Shown piece after piece: positions 1 through 11,961 of a stretch of 64,000 bases of DNA (within the stretch, counting starts at the first letter, position 1; every line of letters begins with the position of its first letter). The notes under the pieces were generated by a model. It was not told where the DNA came from and did no database searches. It was given only the letters and a program-made list of their open reading frames with translations. The position numbers and the translations under genes are program-made. This stretch comes from Azadirachta indica (Eukaryota > Streptophyta > Magnoliopsida > Sapindales > Meliaceae): assembly GCA_022749755.1 (NCBI GenBank), contig CM040449.1:6777157-6841156 (forward strand), given 5' to 3'.

Positions 1-371
1 ACCAAAACCTTAAAACCAAAAATACCCACCAAAAAAATAACGAAAACTCATGTTATATTTCTTTATTCCTTGATTTTAAACACCCACAAATGCACAATCA
101 AACATTATATTAGCCACGCATTGAAACGAGAACCAAAGTTCAAACTTTTCCATATTTCTTCATTGCCAAAAATGCTCCTTTGAACCAATTAACGATCTTT
201 AAAACAAAAAGGAAAGCATGAAATGGAAATAATTAAAAAAAATAAAAAAAGAAAAAAGCGAATGCTTGCCTTGTAGCTTAAACTTGGAATGTGAAACGAA
301 GATTCAAAGCATACAGAACAAAAATAACATCACCCAGAAAAGAAGAGAGATTGTTCACTTTAACAAAGTAC

Positions 372-463
372 CTTAAAGCCCGAAGACTTGAAGATTATTC
401 ACAGTAAGAGAACTTGAGCCAGATTTTCTCTCTCTTCACTTGGAAGAATCAGTTTTTATATAA
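372..463 (-). promoter_or_regulatory. Possible TATA box and first leader exon of a leftward gene outside the window
   Basis: On the minus strand TATATAAAA lies at 455-463. It is followed by a pyrimidine-rich, ATG-poor stretch and then a good donor (TTTAAG|GTACTT) whose last exon base is 372. Positions 1-371 read as a T-rich leader intron with no coding sequence. I infer the 5' end of a gene transcribed to the left, whose coding part lies before base 1. No protein sequence supports this, so it remains tentative. Confidence 0.35.
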
Positions 464-499
464 GAGAGAAAGAGTCCTAGCAAAATTAAGTAAGTACTT

Positions 500-2900
500 T
501 TAGATTTAATAAAATTAAATAATTTTATTATCCTCTACAGTCGAGCACATGTTTAGAGGGCATCATTCTGCTTAAACGTCGACGAAATCGGGGTAAACTA
601 CGGATTTTAACAGTCAATGGAGGGTATTTTTGTCACGAAACTCGTTGAACTGTGGAGACGGGTGTAGGTAAGTAAAGCTGATGTGTAGACTGAGAATGCC
701 AGGTCAGATTTGTGGTGCTGGTGTGGCTGCGTTGACGTGGCGTGTGATTTGACCATTGATTTACGTGTGAAGATTGTGCAAGTAACTTGTACACAACAAA
801 GCTTTTTACTCGCTTTAGTATTTTGATCAAAATTATTATTAATTAATTAGCTAATTTTTTTCTTAATTAAATTGCGGAGTGTATTGTTGTTGATGGTTAT
901 TGGGTGATTCTTAATTCGTGCATTTGATCTTAATCAATGTTTTCTTATTATTATTTTAATTATAATATGGTGGTGGTTATCCTACAAGCATGGATGAGTT
1001 GGCATTATTTGTTTATAATTGATTAATATTTTAGTCTTTAATATTCTGTTTCAAGTCTTTTAGTAACGTCCATGAAACTAGCCACCAATTATATAACTCC
1101 ACAATGACTAAGATCTTTATGTAACAAACATCTTTATGTAATTTCAAATTAAAAAAAAATTATCTTGACGTGTTATTCATGTATTTTTACTATATATAAA
1201 TTAGAATCAAATCTTATCTTTTTAGTTAAGTAACACTAAAATTTTTAAATTATTGTAGTTGTTATGTATACAACTACAATTATTTATGTGATAGTAAACA
1301 TTTCGATCAAATTTTATCATATTAATTTGTATAAGATTGGTATTAAAATTGTTATGTGAAAGTTGTGTATTATTTGATATAAAATTGTTTGATGGAATTT
1401 ATATATTTTTTAGACGTAATATTATAATTTAATTTGAAAATGATTGTATTATAAAAAATGATAAATATAAAGAAAAATAACTCGTTTTATTAATCGAGAT
1501 AAAGTACACCAATACATTAATTCAACCCAATCTCAATACGCTACTGAAGTAAATGCATTTAAAGTGGATGAATTAACCCTTTTGAAGAAGTAAGCTTTCA
1601 ATTTAAACAACCTTAAAAAGGAATAAACATATCATGAGTTTGGCTTGTCTCCATAAGTTTTCCAAGTAGAGGTGTACAATCAAAATCATCAACTCCTTAC
1701 AAAATGCCAAAGAAATAGAAAACCATAATAAATAATGAATAATTCCTAATTTCTTTTATACAAAGTACTCAATCTTATATATATACATATACATATCAAC
1801 AATTGGCCTCAAAAAATACTTGCGGCTCATATTTATTCTTCATCCACGAAACCAAGATAAGGACAATGCATGTACAATACTGTGGTTGCCCAAGTCTCTC
1901 ATTTCGTTCATTCCACCTCAATAGAAATTTATTTTTGATTTTAATTAATTAATCAATCAATTAATATCATAAAGGTCATGAAATATTCAGATTGTGACAA
2001 AAATTTATTATTATTATTATTTTAATAAGTTTTGCGGTGCAATCATTGATGAGAAAGACCAAAAACGCCATGTCAACCAATAAAAGTGGGCAGATGGCAG
2101 ATTTTCATGGGATATACAGAACACGCAATTTTTCAATTTTCTTTTTATTGTTTGTATTAAATTTAATGATTTATATTTAATATAAAAAATTGTAAAAAAA
2201 AAAAAAAAAAAAAAGTCATTGATGCTGTCCTGTATATAATTATGTGGTTGATTGCACAGAGAAGATGGATAATAGCAACCTATGGCCTATAAAAAAAGGA
2301 TAAAATTAATTTATGGGCCCAACTAAGACCCAACCTCGCCACCTCAATTATTGGGATTTTTCTGTTGTGATTGTTACACGTCAGTTTCCAATTTTCAAAT
2401 CTCATAGAAGCAGCACACAATCCCACATGCGCCCCATCACCATGTATCATATCTTGCTTTTTACAAATAATAAAAAATGTATTTTTGTTATTCATATTAC
2501 AACATAAATTTTCTTTATTTTTATAAGCGGTTGGTATGATTAATGTGATAGAAATCAAAAGCTGGAGCCTAATTAAGTGGGATGCAATGATTATTTTATT
2601 ATAAATTCCGTGGGGAAATAGGGAAGGGCAAGCAAAGTTAGTGGTGCCTGCAGTAAAAGTATAACTTATCCATAAAATGGAGCAAAACGATATCTAACTC
2701 GTTGCCTTTGCCCGTGTCTTTGCCTTTCGACTTTGCTTGACTGACTTGATTATGGTTATTTCGTAAACAGCTGCATTTCTCTTTCTGGCGTATCTCTATC
2801 TCTAACAATTCATAATTCTCAGTTTTAACCGTGCATTTTGAGATTAAGCTCCGTAAGTCACACTCACGCAGTTAACTATATCTTGAATCAAAGTAGTATG
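500..2900. other. AT-rich intergenic region
   Basis: No credible coding frame is visible on either strand. The stretch is AT-rich with homopolymer runs, including a poly-A of about 20 bases near 2197-2216. It separates a possible leftward gene at the edge from the rightward argininosuccinate lyase gene. I recognise no transposon. Confidence 0.6.
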
Positions 2901-3134
2901 CATTAAATATCTATGAAAAAGAAGATAGGCCAATTCACTATCCAATTTTAAAGCACGATCAATTGAGCCCAGCCCGTTAGGACTGGACCATTTTTCTTCA
3001 ACTGCGCCCATCAGAAAGAACACACTGATAGTGGCGCCTCGTGCAGTACGCCTCCGAAACTCCTAACTAAAACCCCTGCGACGAAACTGTGCGCAATAGT
3101 AGCAAAACAACTTGCAGTTGTAGCCGTCTTTTTG

Positions 3135-6017
3135 ATGGAGTCTCTCCTTACTGCTTCTTCACGGACCCAAATATTCTCTTCACCGGCTAATACTTTCCTT
3201 AACCGAGCTACGGAGAGCCGTCGAGCGTCACTGGGATTTAATTACGGGGCGAAGCCAAAGCAGAAGACTTTCTTGTGTAAAATGAGTGCGTCCAAGGAGG
3301 CTAAGTTATGGGGCGGAAGATTTGAAGAGAGCGTGTCTGATGCTGTTGAGAAGTTCACGGAATCTATTTCTTATGATAAAGCTTTGTATAAGCATGACAT
3401 TATGGGCAGTAAAGCCCATGCGTCTATGCTTGCTCAACAGGTTGGTAATCACTTGGATTTTCATTTTTGTTTTTGGGATTTGGGTATTGTTGTTGATTGG
3501 GAATCGATAGAGAAAAATATGAGCAGTGAACTAAAAAATGGATTTGTTTTCGGTTTATAGTGAAATGGGTTGTTAATTTGATAATGCATCTTGTTAAATC
3601 ATAAATATTTGCTTAAATGATGCCTTTTTAGCCTATAGGAGAATCATTATATTTGATAGGAATAATGAACCATGTGGTTTTCATGTAATTATAGATTATT
3701 TATAATGTTTTCATTTCATGAAAACTTTAGTTTTAAAATATTATTTTTGACTGATGTAATGCATACATTTTATGCTTTATTATAGGGACTGATCAGTAAC
3801 AGTGATAGGGATAGTATTCTGCGAGGTTTAGATAAGATTGAGAGACTAATCGAAACAGGTGAGTTTGTGTGGAGGACTGATAGGGAGGATGTGCACATGA
3901 ACATTGAAGCAACCCTCACTGATATGATCGGTGAACCTGCAAAGAAGCTCCACACTGCTCGGAGCCGAAACGATCAAGTGCAAACTGATTTTCGCCTGTG
4001 GTGTCGTGATGCAATTGATAGTATCCTAGGAAGCATCAAACGTCTTCAGATTGCATTGGTGAAGTTGGTTCTGAAGAACGAAGGTCTAATTGTTCCTGGT
4101 TATACTCATCTGCAAAGGGCACAACCTGTTTTGTTGCAGCATCTTCTCTTGGCATATGTTGAGCAGGTTTGAATTGTTACTTTTGTTCCCCATTTTAGAT
4201 TGTAACTGGATGTCCCTGTGCATTTTAAAATTTTAGTTGTTTACGTTATTGTCGAATGGCCCCTGGGAGTTTATTATGAAAATGGGAATTACAGTTAACT
4301 CAAGCATTGTTGTGGGGATTTTCTGGGGTGAAAAAGGTCTGAAATATGGAAAACAGGACATGTTCACTCAAGTAATGTTGACTTGTAAAAGCCCATTTAT
4401 TGGCCAGCTAACTCTGGCTGTTTTACTTATTTTTGTGGTTTAAACTCCAGAAGAGCTTACTCCGGCTATGATGGGTTATTGTAGCTTGAACGTGATGCTG
4501 GTCGTTTACTAGATTGCAAAGTTAGGATGAATTTCTGCCCTCTTGGTGCATGTGCATTGGCTGGCACTGGCCTGCCCATTGATAGGTTCATGACCTCAGA
4601 TGCTTTAAAGTTCACTTATCCCATGAGGAACAGGTATGTGGTGAAGCAGTCCTTAAAATTCGACCTTTGGCGGAACTAAATGTATCTTTCAGCTCAACTT
4701 ATATCTTTTGTTTTTATCTGTATTCCTCTTCCCTTGAAATTTGTTTTCCTTGGATGACTGGTTGTGTTTTGTTTTATTTCTTAGTATCGATGCAGTATCA
4801 GACCGAGATTTTGTCTTGGAGTTTCTTTCTGCTAATTCAATTACAGCTATTCATCTTTCACGGCTTGGTGAGGAGTGGGTACTGTGGGCTTCAGAGGAGT
4901 TTGGATTTATCACGCCAAGTGACTCTGTTTCTACTGGAAGTAGTATAATGCCTCAGAAGAAAAATCCAGATCCAATGGAACTTGTTCGTGGAAAGTCTGC
5001 TAGAGTTATAGGGGACCTGGTTAGCCTTCTCACACTGTGCAAAGGACTTCCTCTTGCTTATAATCGGGATTTGCAGGTAAACACTATATATATACATGTA
5101 TATGTATATATTTAACAAGAAAAAAACCTGTGAACTTGAGACTGAGACCCAAAAAATCTTGGTTTAACTCTTCCATTGGTACTCAGGGATGTTTATGTCC
5201 TTGTGCCTTTTCAGTCTGATAAACTTAGTGTTTTGGTCTCCTTTTCCTTTATTCTTCTACCTCTATTAGAGTTTGTGTAAGAAGCTTTTCTTTTGAAGAC
5301 AGGAAGATAAAGAACCTACATTTGACAGCGTTAAAACCATCGTTGGGATGCTTGAAGTGTCAGCAGAGTTTGCGCAGAACGTTACCTTTAATAAAGAGAG
5401 AATACAGAAGGCTTTGCCAGCTGGTCATCTTGATGCCACAACGCTCGCTGATTATCTTGTGAATAAGGCAAGTCATTATTTGTTGTTCAATTTTACTGTA
5501 CCAACTAGAAGAGCTTACTTTTTCAATTCCACATTTCCGGTGATCAGAAATCAATGTTTGTCTAAACCAGGGAAAATTAACAAATTTATCTGTTTATTTC
5601 ACAACTCATTCCCAGTATTAGTATCAACACAAGCAAGCAATAAAGTTTGTGTCTAGAAGTGTGATTCTGGTCACTTATTCTAGCATTGATGCTTCCATTT
5701 CTTGACTTTTGCTTTGGTATCACAAAAATTTTGGCTGACACCATATCATTTTGCAGCAAATACCTTTTAGAACTTCTCATGACATAGTTGGAAGAGCAGT
5801 TGCTTTGTGTGTATCAAAGAACTCCCAGCTTCAGGATCTAAGTCTTGACGAGCTGAAAAGCCTAAGTCCAGTGTTTGATGAGGATGTATATGAATATCTT
5901 GGGGTGGAAAATGCGATTAGGAAATTCTGCTCATATGGCTCCACAGGATCAGCATGTGTTGCTAGTCAAGTTGATTACTGGGTTATGAAGCTTGAAATTG
6001 ACAGAAGTAGCTCTTAG
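3135..6017 (+). CDS. ASL: Argininosuccinate lyase, chloroplastic
   Basis: The enzyme splits argininosuccinate into arginine and fumarate, the last step of arginine synthesis, in the plastid stroma. Exons: 3135-3440, 3786-4166, 4485-4633, 4785-5076, 5303-5467, 5757-6017, giving 517 residues, the usual length in plants. The first ~50 residues are rich in Ser, Thr and Arg and look like a plastid transit peptide. Mature sequence starts near KLWGGRF. Family motifs are present: HTARSRNDQ (about 158-166), [11 protein letters not shown], and the fumarase/aspartase-superfamily signature [10 protein letters not shown] (about 330-339), which holds the catalytic serine loop. The start is the only in-frame ATG that adds the transit peptide. 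Intron 5 has a GC donor (AAG|GCAAGT). AATAAA at 6245-6250 may be the poly(A) signal. Identification is firm. Confidence 0.96.
5468..5756 (+). other. ASL: GC-AG intron in the argininosuccinate lyase gene
   Basis: The exon ends AATAAG and the intron begins GCAAGT, the strong consensus expected of GC donors; it ends TTTTGCAG. Splicing here joins ...LADYLVNK to QIPFRTSHD in phase 0, matching the family. No nearby GT donor keeps the frame. Confidence 0.88.
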
Positions 6018-6259
6018 TTATGTGAATGGTGACAAAAACGAGATAATGTAGACTAAAGGAATTTGACTGGATCATGTATTTCATTCTCAAGGACTTGAAA
6101 TAGAACTGGTAATGCAGCAGGAAACAAAGATCAGACTTACTGCAGAACTGGAATATACTTCTGTTCTGATTTGAGTCACTGGCTTGAAGTACTATTGCTG
6201 AGAGCAGATATTAGTTTGAGTTCTTTACTCATTGTTTGCAATAGAATAAAATTTATTTG

Positions 6260-7090
6260 TTTTCCCTCAGTGTTCTATCCTATCCTTTAGTTTCTATGTG
6301 CATTATTAGCATCTAGGGAATTTAAATTCCTGAAATTCATAATGTTTATGCATGATTGCTTCAAGGGGGCAAGCATTAACGGGAAAAATGGAAGAATTAG
6401 AAAAATTCAGAAATGCTGGAGTTAAGAAATGGAAGAATTAATTACTATTAGCTTAGTAAGCTGTGGAAGAACGGGTTATTTTAAATTTCAAACATGAGAA
6501 CTGTGCGCAAATCCTAAATGCAAAACTGTAAGCATTAGAAATCATGTAGATATTATGCAAAACAAAACGACACAGTTGCTAAAAAAATATCAAAACCGAG
6601 TATGGACGTGATCGTGGGAGAAACGGCACTACGGGCAAATTGCTAACATAGAAATGATAGCAGACATTTTTTGGGTGATTGACCAATTAACGGATTGATC
6701 AATTAACATGTGACAGATCCACATCTGCCAAAAATTTGACAGAAAGTTTCATTAGTTAGACTCTTATGCCAAAAGCGCATGCACTATGTTTCAAGACTGA
6801 AACAGGAGGCATCATCTGGATCAAAAAATTTGAGAAGAAAGAAAGAAGGTTGCCGTACATTCCAAAATAGCAGGGATTTTAGAGAGAAGAAATAATTGGT
6901 TAAATGCTACTGATCTCTTTCCCCATGCTCTTCCCAGGCCAGATCACAATCTTTAGAGAAACAAATTCATCTGGATTCACCTAAATTCTTCCCCCTTATT
7001 GGAGACTGCTGCCAAGCGATCTTGGTGAGTTCATAAGGCCAGCTCTGCAATTTTCCCAACTATTTGTGGATTGTTGGTTTTTTCTGGAAG
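6260..7090. other. Intergenic region between tail-to-tail genes
   Basis: This lies between the 3' end of the lyase gene (+) and the 3' end of the short kinesin-like gene (-). It should hold the 3' UTRs of both. I see no further coding frame or repeat. Confidence 0.55.
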
Positions 7091-10000
7091 TTAGCACGGT
7101 GAATCTGCCATATTATGCTCAGAAACAGCTTTTTGCCCTCTCTTCCTATGTCCAGGTTTTAGAGAAATGGATTTGATCTGCAGGAATTTAAATTTAACGT
7201 AAGCAAGGAAAGGAATAATTTTTGCCCTACATGCATGTATAATGTCTTATGGGATTGTACATACCAATTTGTTTCCAATCTCCCGTAATGGCTGCTTTCT
7301 TAGGAGACAATCATCTTTCATCTCAGGAGGCTTCTCGATAAGGGATTTCTCAAGTAGCATTGCACCTTGAGAGGCCAAATTGTTGCTCGTCTCTGTTTCA
7401 ACAATTCCCAATTCCCTGTTGGTGCACCTGGATACTGCACAGCCACAAGAAGTTCCACAACTTCCCCCAGAAGCCCGGCATTCACATTTTGAGGTCTTAC
7501 ACAATGACTTTTTGCTACAGGAGCAGCACACTCCTGATACAGTTTTTCCAGTAGCAGCAGTAACTCCCTCAGATAATTCAGATTCAGGTGTATTGAAGTC
7601 CAGTGTATTGATACTACTCTCAACAGAAGCAGAAGATTGAACCGGATCTACCTGGTCAGTGGATAACTAAAGAAATTTACCATATTACCATGACGGTTTC
7701 CTTACAGATAACACTCCAGGAGAGCTACCCGATTGCAGAGGAAATGCATAATATTTCACAAGACCCAGAATATAACTAACAAATTCACCAACCTGAGACT
7801 TCTGATGAATTACTTCTGCTTTGCGCAATGCCATTTGACTAACCAAACTACTTAGTCTGGCTACTTCTTCTTTAAGGTCACTGAACTCTGAATCCTTTAC
7901 TGTAAGATCAACTTCATTTTCCTTTAACAGACACCTTACACGGCAGCAAAAAATAAATTTAGTATTTAAGATTTGCGTCTGTATAATACTTTGAGAAAAG
8001 AGCAGCCCTAACTTCAGGAAAGATCAGCAACTGCTCACCTAGAATTTTCTTCCTTCAGCATCTCTGCTTCCAACTTGAGTTTGTTTATGACACCAGCCAT
8101 CCTAAACATAAACCACGCTGAGATTTAGAACAAACCAACCATGACATGCTTAAAAACAAATCCAGATGAAGGTATTGACATAGATTAACCATATTATTTT
8201 GAAAATAAATCCTTAATTCTGCATACAGTCTCCAAACCATTTGCATAAACGTCAGTTTTGTATGTCTGTTTAATACCTCAAATCAGACAAGGAATTCACA
8301 AATTTTCAATCTTCTGTTCTTAGTTTAATTGTGTATCCTAAATTTTCAAGTATTAATTAGGTATCCCAGTTCAGAGTATCAAAACAAGAAACCAGAACAA
8401 CTAGGACTTACTCTTCCAGTTCACGTTCATACTGAGAGCATACTTTCTGCACTTCAACTGTGACTTCAAGCTCCTGCTCAATACTCTGCACCAATGCAAT
8501 CCAAGTACAGATTTAAATTACAGAAATATCCATGTTACCTTGCTAATCCATGAGACTTACAACTCATTTTTTTTATGGGTAAATCGTACTAGCAATAAAT
8601 CACAATCACATTTCCCAAACAGAACAACTATGAGTTTGAACATATAATAGACAAATTGGTAAAAAGAAAAATATGCAACTATTTTTCAATTAAAGAAGAA
8701 AACCCTTGATACCAAAATGCTTTACTTCACCACTGTTTTGGAATCGAAGGCTACAATGTGTGCCTTAAAAACCAATTTACCCTGGTTTCCTGCTATTGAA
8801 ATAGAGGAGAGAAAAAACTGTGCTTAAGTTATAAATGTGTATTTGGATCTCATATTTTTTAGTTTTCAGATCAAACCACAGAGGAAATGGGCTTTTATGT
8901 GCACGAAACAGAATTACGGAGGGAAGACAGTGACTGATGATTAGCATTTTACCTATCCCCACGAGGACGTGAGGAGCAACGCCCTACCAAGGGTGGAAGC
9001 AAGAGAGCGCAGTCCAAAGACATGGTGGTTGGCTTGGATGCTCGAGTAGCTGGCATGGAAGCTTTCATGGCAAGCAAGCCAGCAAAGCAAATGTCGTAGT
9101 GGATGCATTAAGTCGAAAGGCAACATTGGCGGCCATTAGCTTAAATATTCCCGAGGGAACGCTAGCGAGGAGGATCAAAGAGGGATTGACCCAAAACCCT
9201 CTATCCAAAAACATAATGGTGAAAAATTCTGCCAAGATCTCTTCGTTAGTTAGGGGAAGAATCTGCACGAATCGGATTTTTTGAGGAACATATCGAGAGT
9301 GAATTGGATTTGAAAGATAAGGCGGTTTTGGCTTGACAACAGATTGCTCTATGCCAAGGGGAGACGTATTTACGTACCAAAGTGGGGTGGCTTAAGGATA
9401 GCATTTTACCTATCCCATTTTTTGACTTTTGCTAACAAATAAAGACACTCCTGAATTTTGTTCATTAATAATAATCATTTAGATATTTGACAAAACTCTG
9501 AGAAAGAAAAGGGGAGAACAAAAAATGTTTAGTTATCCACCCATGAATAATGAATGCAGACAAAACTTCATCCCAATTTCCACCACAACCATGCCGAAAA
9601 TGCACACTGTAACACAAACTCATTCATTATCTATACATGTAATCCAACATTTCCAGCTTTTCATACATACCCGAAATTGAGTATGATTGCCACTTTTAGC
9701 ACCTACAAAACATAACAGAGCAAAGTCAACAAATTGTAATTATGTTCAGCAACTACAGATATGATAAAGTCCTTTGTCTCCAAACCGGCTGTTCTGCGAG
9801 TCAAAGCTTTTCGTGATTCTAAAAGATCTTTTAGTCGTTTTGTAGCCATGGCAGCTTCTTCTGTTTTTCGCTGCAAAACCTGACACAACGATGAAGAGTG
9901 AAATGATAATTATCCAAAAGTGGCATATGAAACTTGTCACAGATGCTGAGCTCCTACAGGGCATTCTACATAAGGAAAAGCAATATTATAAGAAGATGAC

Positions 10001-11639
10001 ATACAGCATTGGACAGAGGACACTAACTTACCAACTTCTGCCTCTCATTTAAAGCTAATAACACATGCATCTCATATGCATTTCTTCTGTTCTCTTTCTT
10101 GAGCTGTTGACAGGGAAACAATATATTCCGAAGATATTTAATATGCCAGCATAAAAGAACAGACAGAAAGGAACTTTGATAAATATATCAAGTAACGGGC
10201 TAAATTAGAATATCAGTAAAAAGTGCTGACAGATCTAGAGAGGCTGTCAAGAGCACAATTCACCTTCCTTCAGGTTTACAGTCAATCAATCTCAAAACAC
10301 TTAGTACATTGTTCAAATTTACTGCTTGATACCAAGCAACCACAATTCAATTTGTAATGATAGCTGATAATAGAAACACATATACCTGAAGAATTTCCTT
10401 CTGAAGCAAAGCATTGCCCAACCTAAACTGCATGGCCTCCAGCTTAAGCTTGCACTGAAGTTGTACCTAAAAAACACAAAAGAAACTTGTAGTAAAATCC
10501 AACAAATGAAAACTGTAGTTTTGAGTATGCATATTTCATACACAGCAAAAATTACCTTTTGAGCCCTTAACTTCTGAATCTCATCCTGAAAACGTTTTGC
10601 TGCCTCATCACCTTTTGGTTTTTGTGTTGAAAATTGAAATTGCACTTCTAGTTTCTTCTTTAGCTCTAAAACCTGAAAAGGCAGCATATGTCTATAGATC
10701 TCACATGATTGCTATACACCATGCATACTAATTGGATTCTGATCTCACCTGCTCTTCAAGGGCATTCATCTTCTCAACACGAGCTTCCTTGAGCTTTTGA
10801 GCACTAAAATCAGGAGTTGATGAAATGCTGGCCAGTTTCCACTTCAGTTCCTCAATTTCCCTCTGCCAGTTTGCAGGAACAGTAAGACAACAATGTCTCC
10901 TAGTTTCATTGTAAGCCAAATAAGGAAACGGAATTATAATCCTAATTGTTAAGTCTCAGCTGTTAGTCTCCTGAACGCATATTTCTGAAAAGAGGCTATA
11001 CTCTCAATAAAGTGTTTAATTAGATTCGCTGGTATCTGCGCCTTAGTGAAACCATTAGACATCATTCACCAATTTTTGTCAATCCGAAATCTAAACTTTA
11101 AAAAACATTTCTACTCTCACCTCACAGGACTTCAAGTATGCATCCTTGAATCAAGCATCAAAAATAACACACAGACAATATCGGACTTCTTCCTAGATTC
11201 TCAACCAAATCGACCATCCAAATAAATAATGATCTTTAGTCTTACGAAGCCCTACGTAATGAAAATATCAAAAATCCACACCCTTCGATTTCTCTTCTTT
11301 CGTTACTTTACGCAGTAAAGAATAGTTCTGTAAGCGATATTAAGATTGTCAATGTGAGGTCTCAAATCACTTTAACTCCGACTCCTTACATTTTCTGATC
11401 GACCAAATAGATTTGACTATTCTAACCAAAATGCAATAACAGTAATGACGTTAATCATCAAACCTAAACTCAGAAAGAGAAAATGCAAAGTGAACCTTAA
11501 GAGCGTCGTTTTCGTGTTCCAGCTCACGAGCTCTATTCTCGTAATGTTCTTTAACATCAACGGCTGGTGACTGCGATGATGATGACGGTGACGGATCAAC
11601 GACGCTCGTTTCTCTTGATCGTCGATTCGGCTTCTTCAT
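7091..11639 (-). CDS. Headless KIN-4-like protein: kinesin stalk and Cys-rich tail without motor domain
   Basis: A partial tandem copy of the kinesin gene at 12825-21721. Exons from 5': 11496-11639, 10749-10862, 10556-10672, 10386-10466, 10032-10103, 9786-9879, 9671-9702, 8412-8485, 8039-8101, 7793-7934, 7265-7651, 7091-7177. All phases agree and give 468 residues without a stop. Coiled-coil stalk covers about 30-310; the Cys-rich (CXC) tail, CCSCSKKSLCK through CTNRE, covers about 352-391. Against the parent it lacks exons 1-13 (motor, neck, first coil) and the counterparts of exons 23 and 25. It also lacks the basic KRPVKRRTR stretch before the CXC domain, and its last exon is shorter (28 residues). 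The ATG corresponds to an internal Met of the parent stalk (AEMKRF, about residue 580). No kinesin ATPase is possible. Dimerisation with the parent or tail-cargo binding is inference. It could be an expressed gene or a young relic, but the open frame and intact splice sites favour expression. Confidence 0.8.
8942..9416 (+). mobile_element. Ty3/gypsy retrotransposon fragment inserted in an intron
   Basis: Inside the intron between exons 9671-9702 and 8412-8485 of the headless kinesin-like gene lies retroelement-derived coding sequence on the plus strand. A gag-like piece (MVVGLDARVAGMEAFM, about 9020-9070) is joined to the RNase H signature VVVDALSRK (about 9090-9117) and a short remnant like the integrase zinc-domain lead (LLYAKGR...YVP, about 9345-9380). 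Most of pol and both LTRs are missing and frames are broken. The fragment is bounded by perfect 18-base direct repeats TAGCATTTTACCTATCCC at 8942-8959 and 9399-9416. It is dead as an element. Confidence 0.75.
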
Positions 11640-11644
11640 CTTCC

Positions 11645-11728
11645 CTGCAATCATGTTCACTTTAACAGTTCTACGTAATCAAGCCGATTATCAGAAAGAA
11701 ATTAGAATAATGAGAAAGCACAAAAAAC
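11645..11728 (-). other. Leader intron of the headless kinesin-like gene
   Basis: A minus-strand donor (CGACTAG|GTTTTTT) at 11729/11728 and acceptor (GATTGCAG|GGAAG) at 11645/11644 place an 84-base intron just before the ATG. The upstream leader exon extends from 11729 to roughly 11800 and contains no ATG. The acceptor corresponds to the acceptor of the parent's exon 14, so the leader exon is newly acquired and not derived from the parent's first exon. Confidence 0.6.
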
Positions 11729-11742
11729 CTAGTCGGTAGCAC

Positions 11743-11750
11743 TTTGGCGC
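11743..11750. promoter_or_regulatory. E2F-type site in the leader of the headless kinesin-like gene
   Basis: TTTGGCGC matches the plant E2F consensus TTT(C/G)(C/G)CGC exactly. It sits in the predicted leader exon, about 100 bases upstream of the start codon. The parent gene has only a near match, AATGGCGC, at 22081-22088. Confidence 0.45.
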
Positions 11751-11961
11751 TCTGTGAATCTGCCTCTCTCTCCTCTGAGTTTCGGGACTTGTTTTTGAAT
11801 GTAAACTCCGCGCTTATCTTTGGATTTTAAATTTTGTTCTGGTTTGCTGTTACGTTATAAATTATTGTTTTGATTTTATTACATTTGGTTGCCACGTCAG
11901 CACAATGAGAAGAACAGAGGAAATCATTTCCTTTTTATTTTTTTAAAACAGAATAGAGCGT

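Noticed and set aside
7247..11660. Headless kinesin as a simple pseudogene
   Set aside because: Not fully excluded, but no stop or frame break is found over 12 exons and all splice sites are present, so it is listed as a gene.
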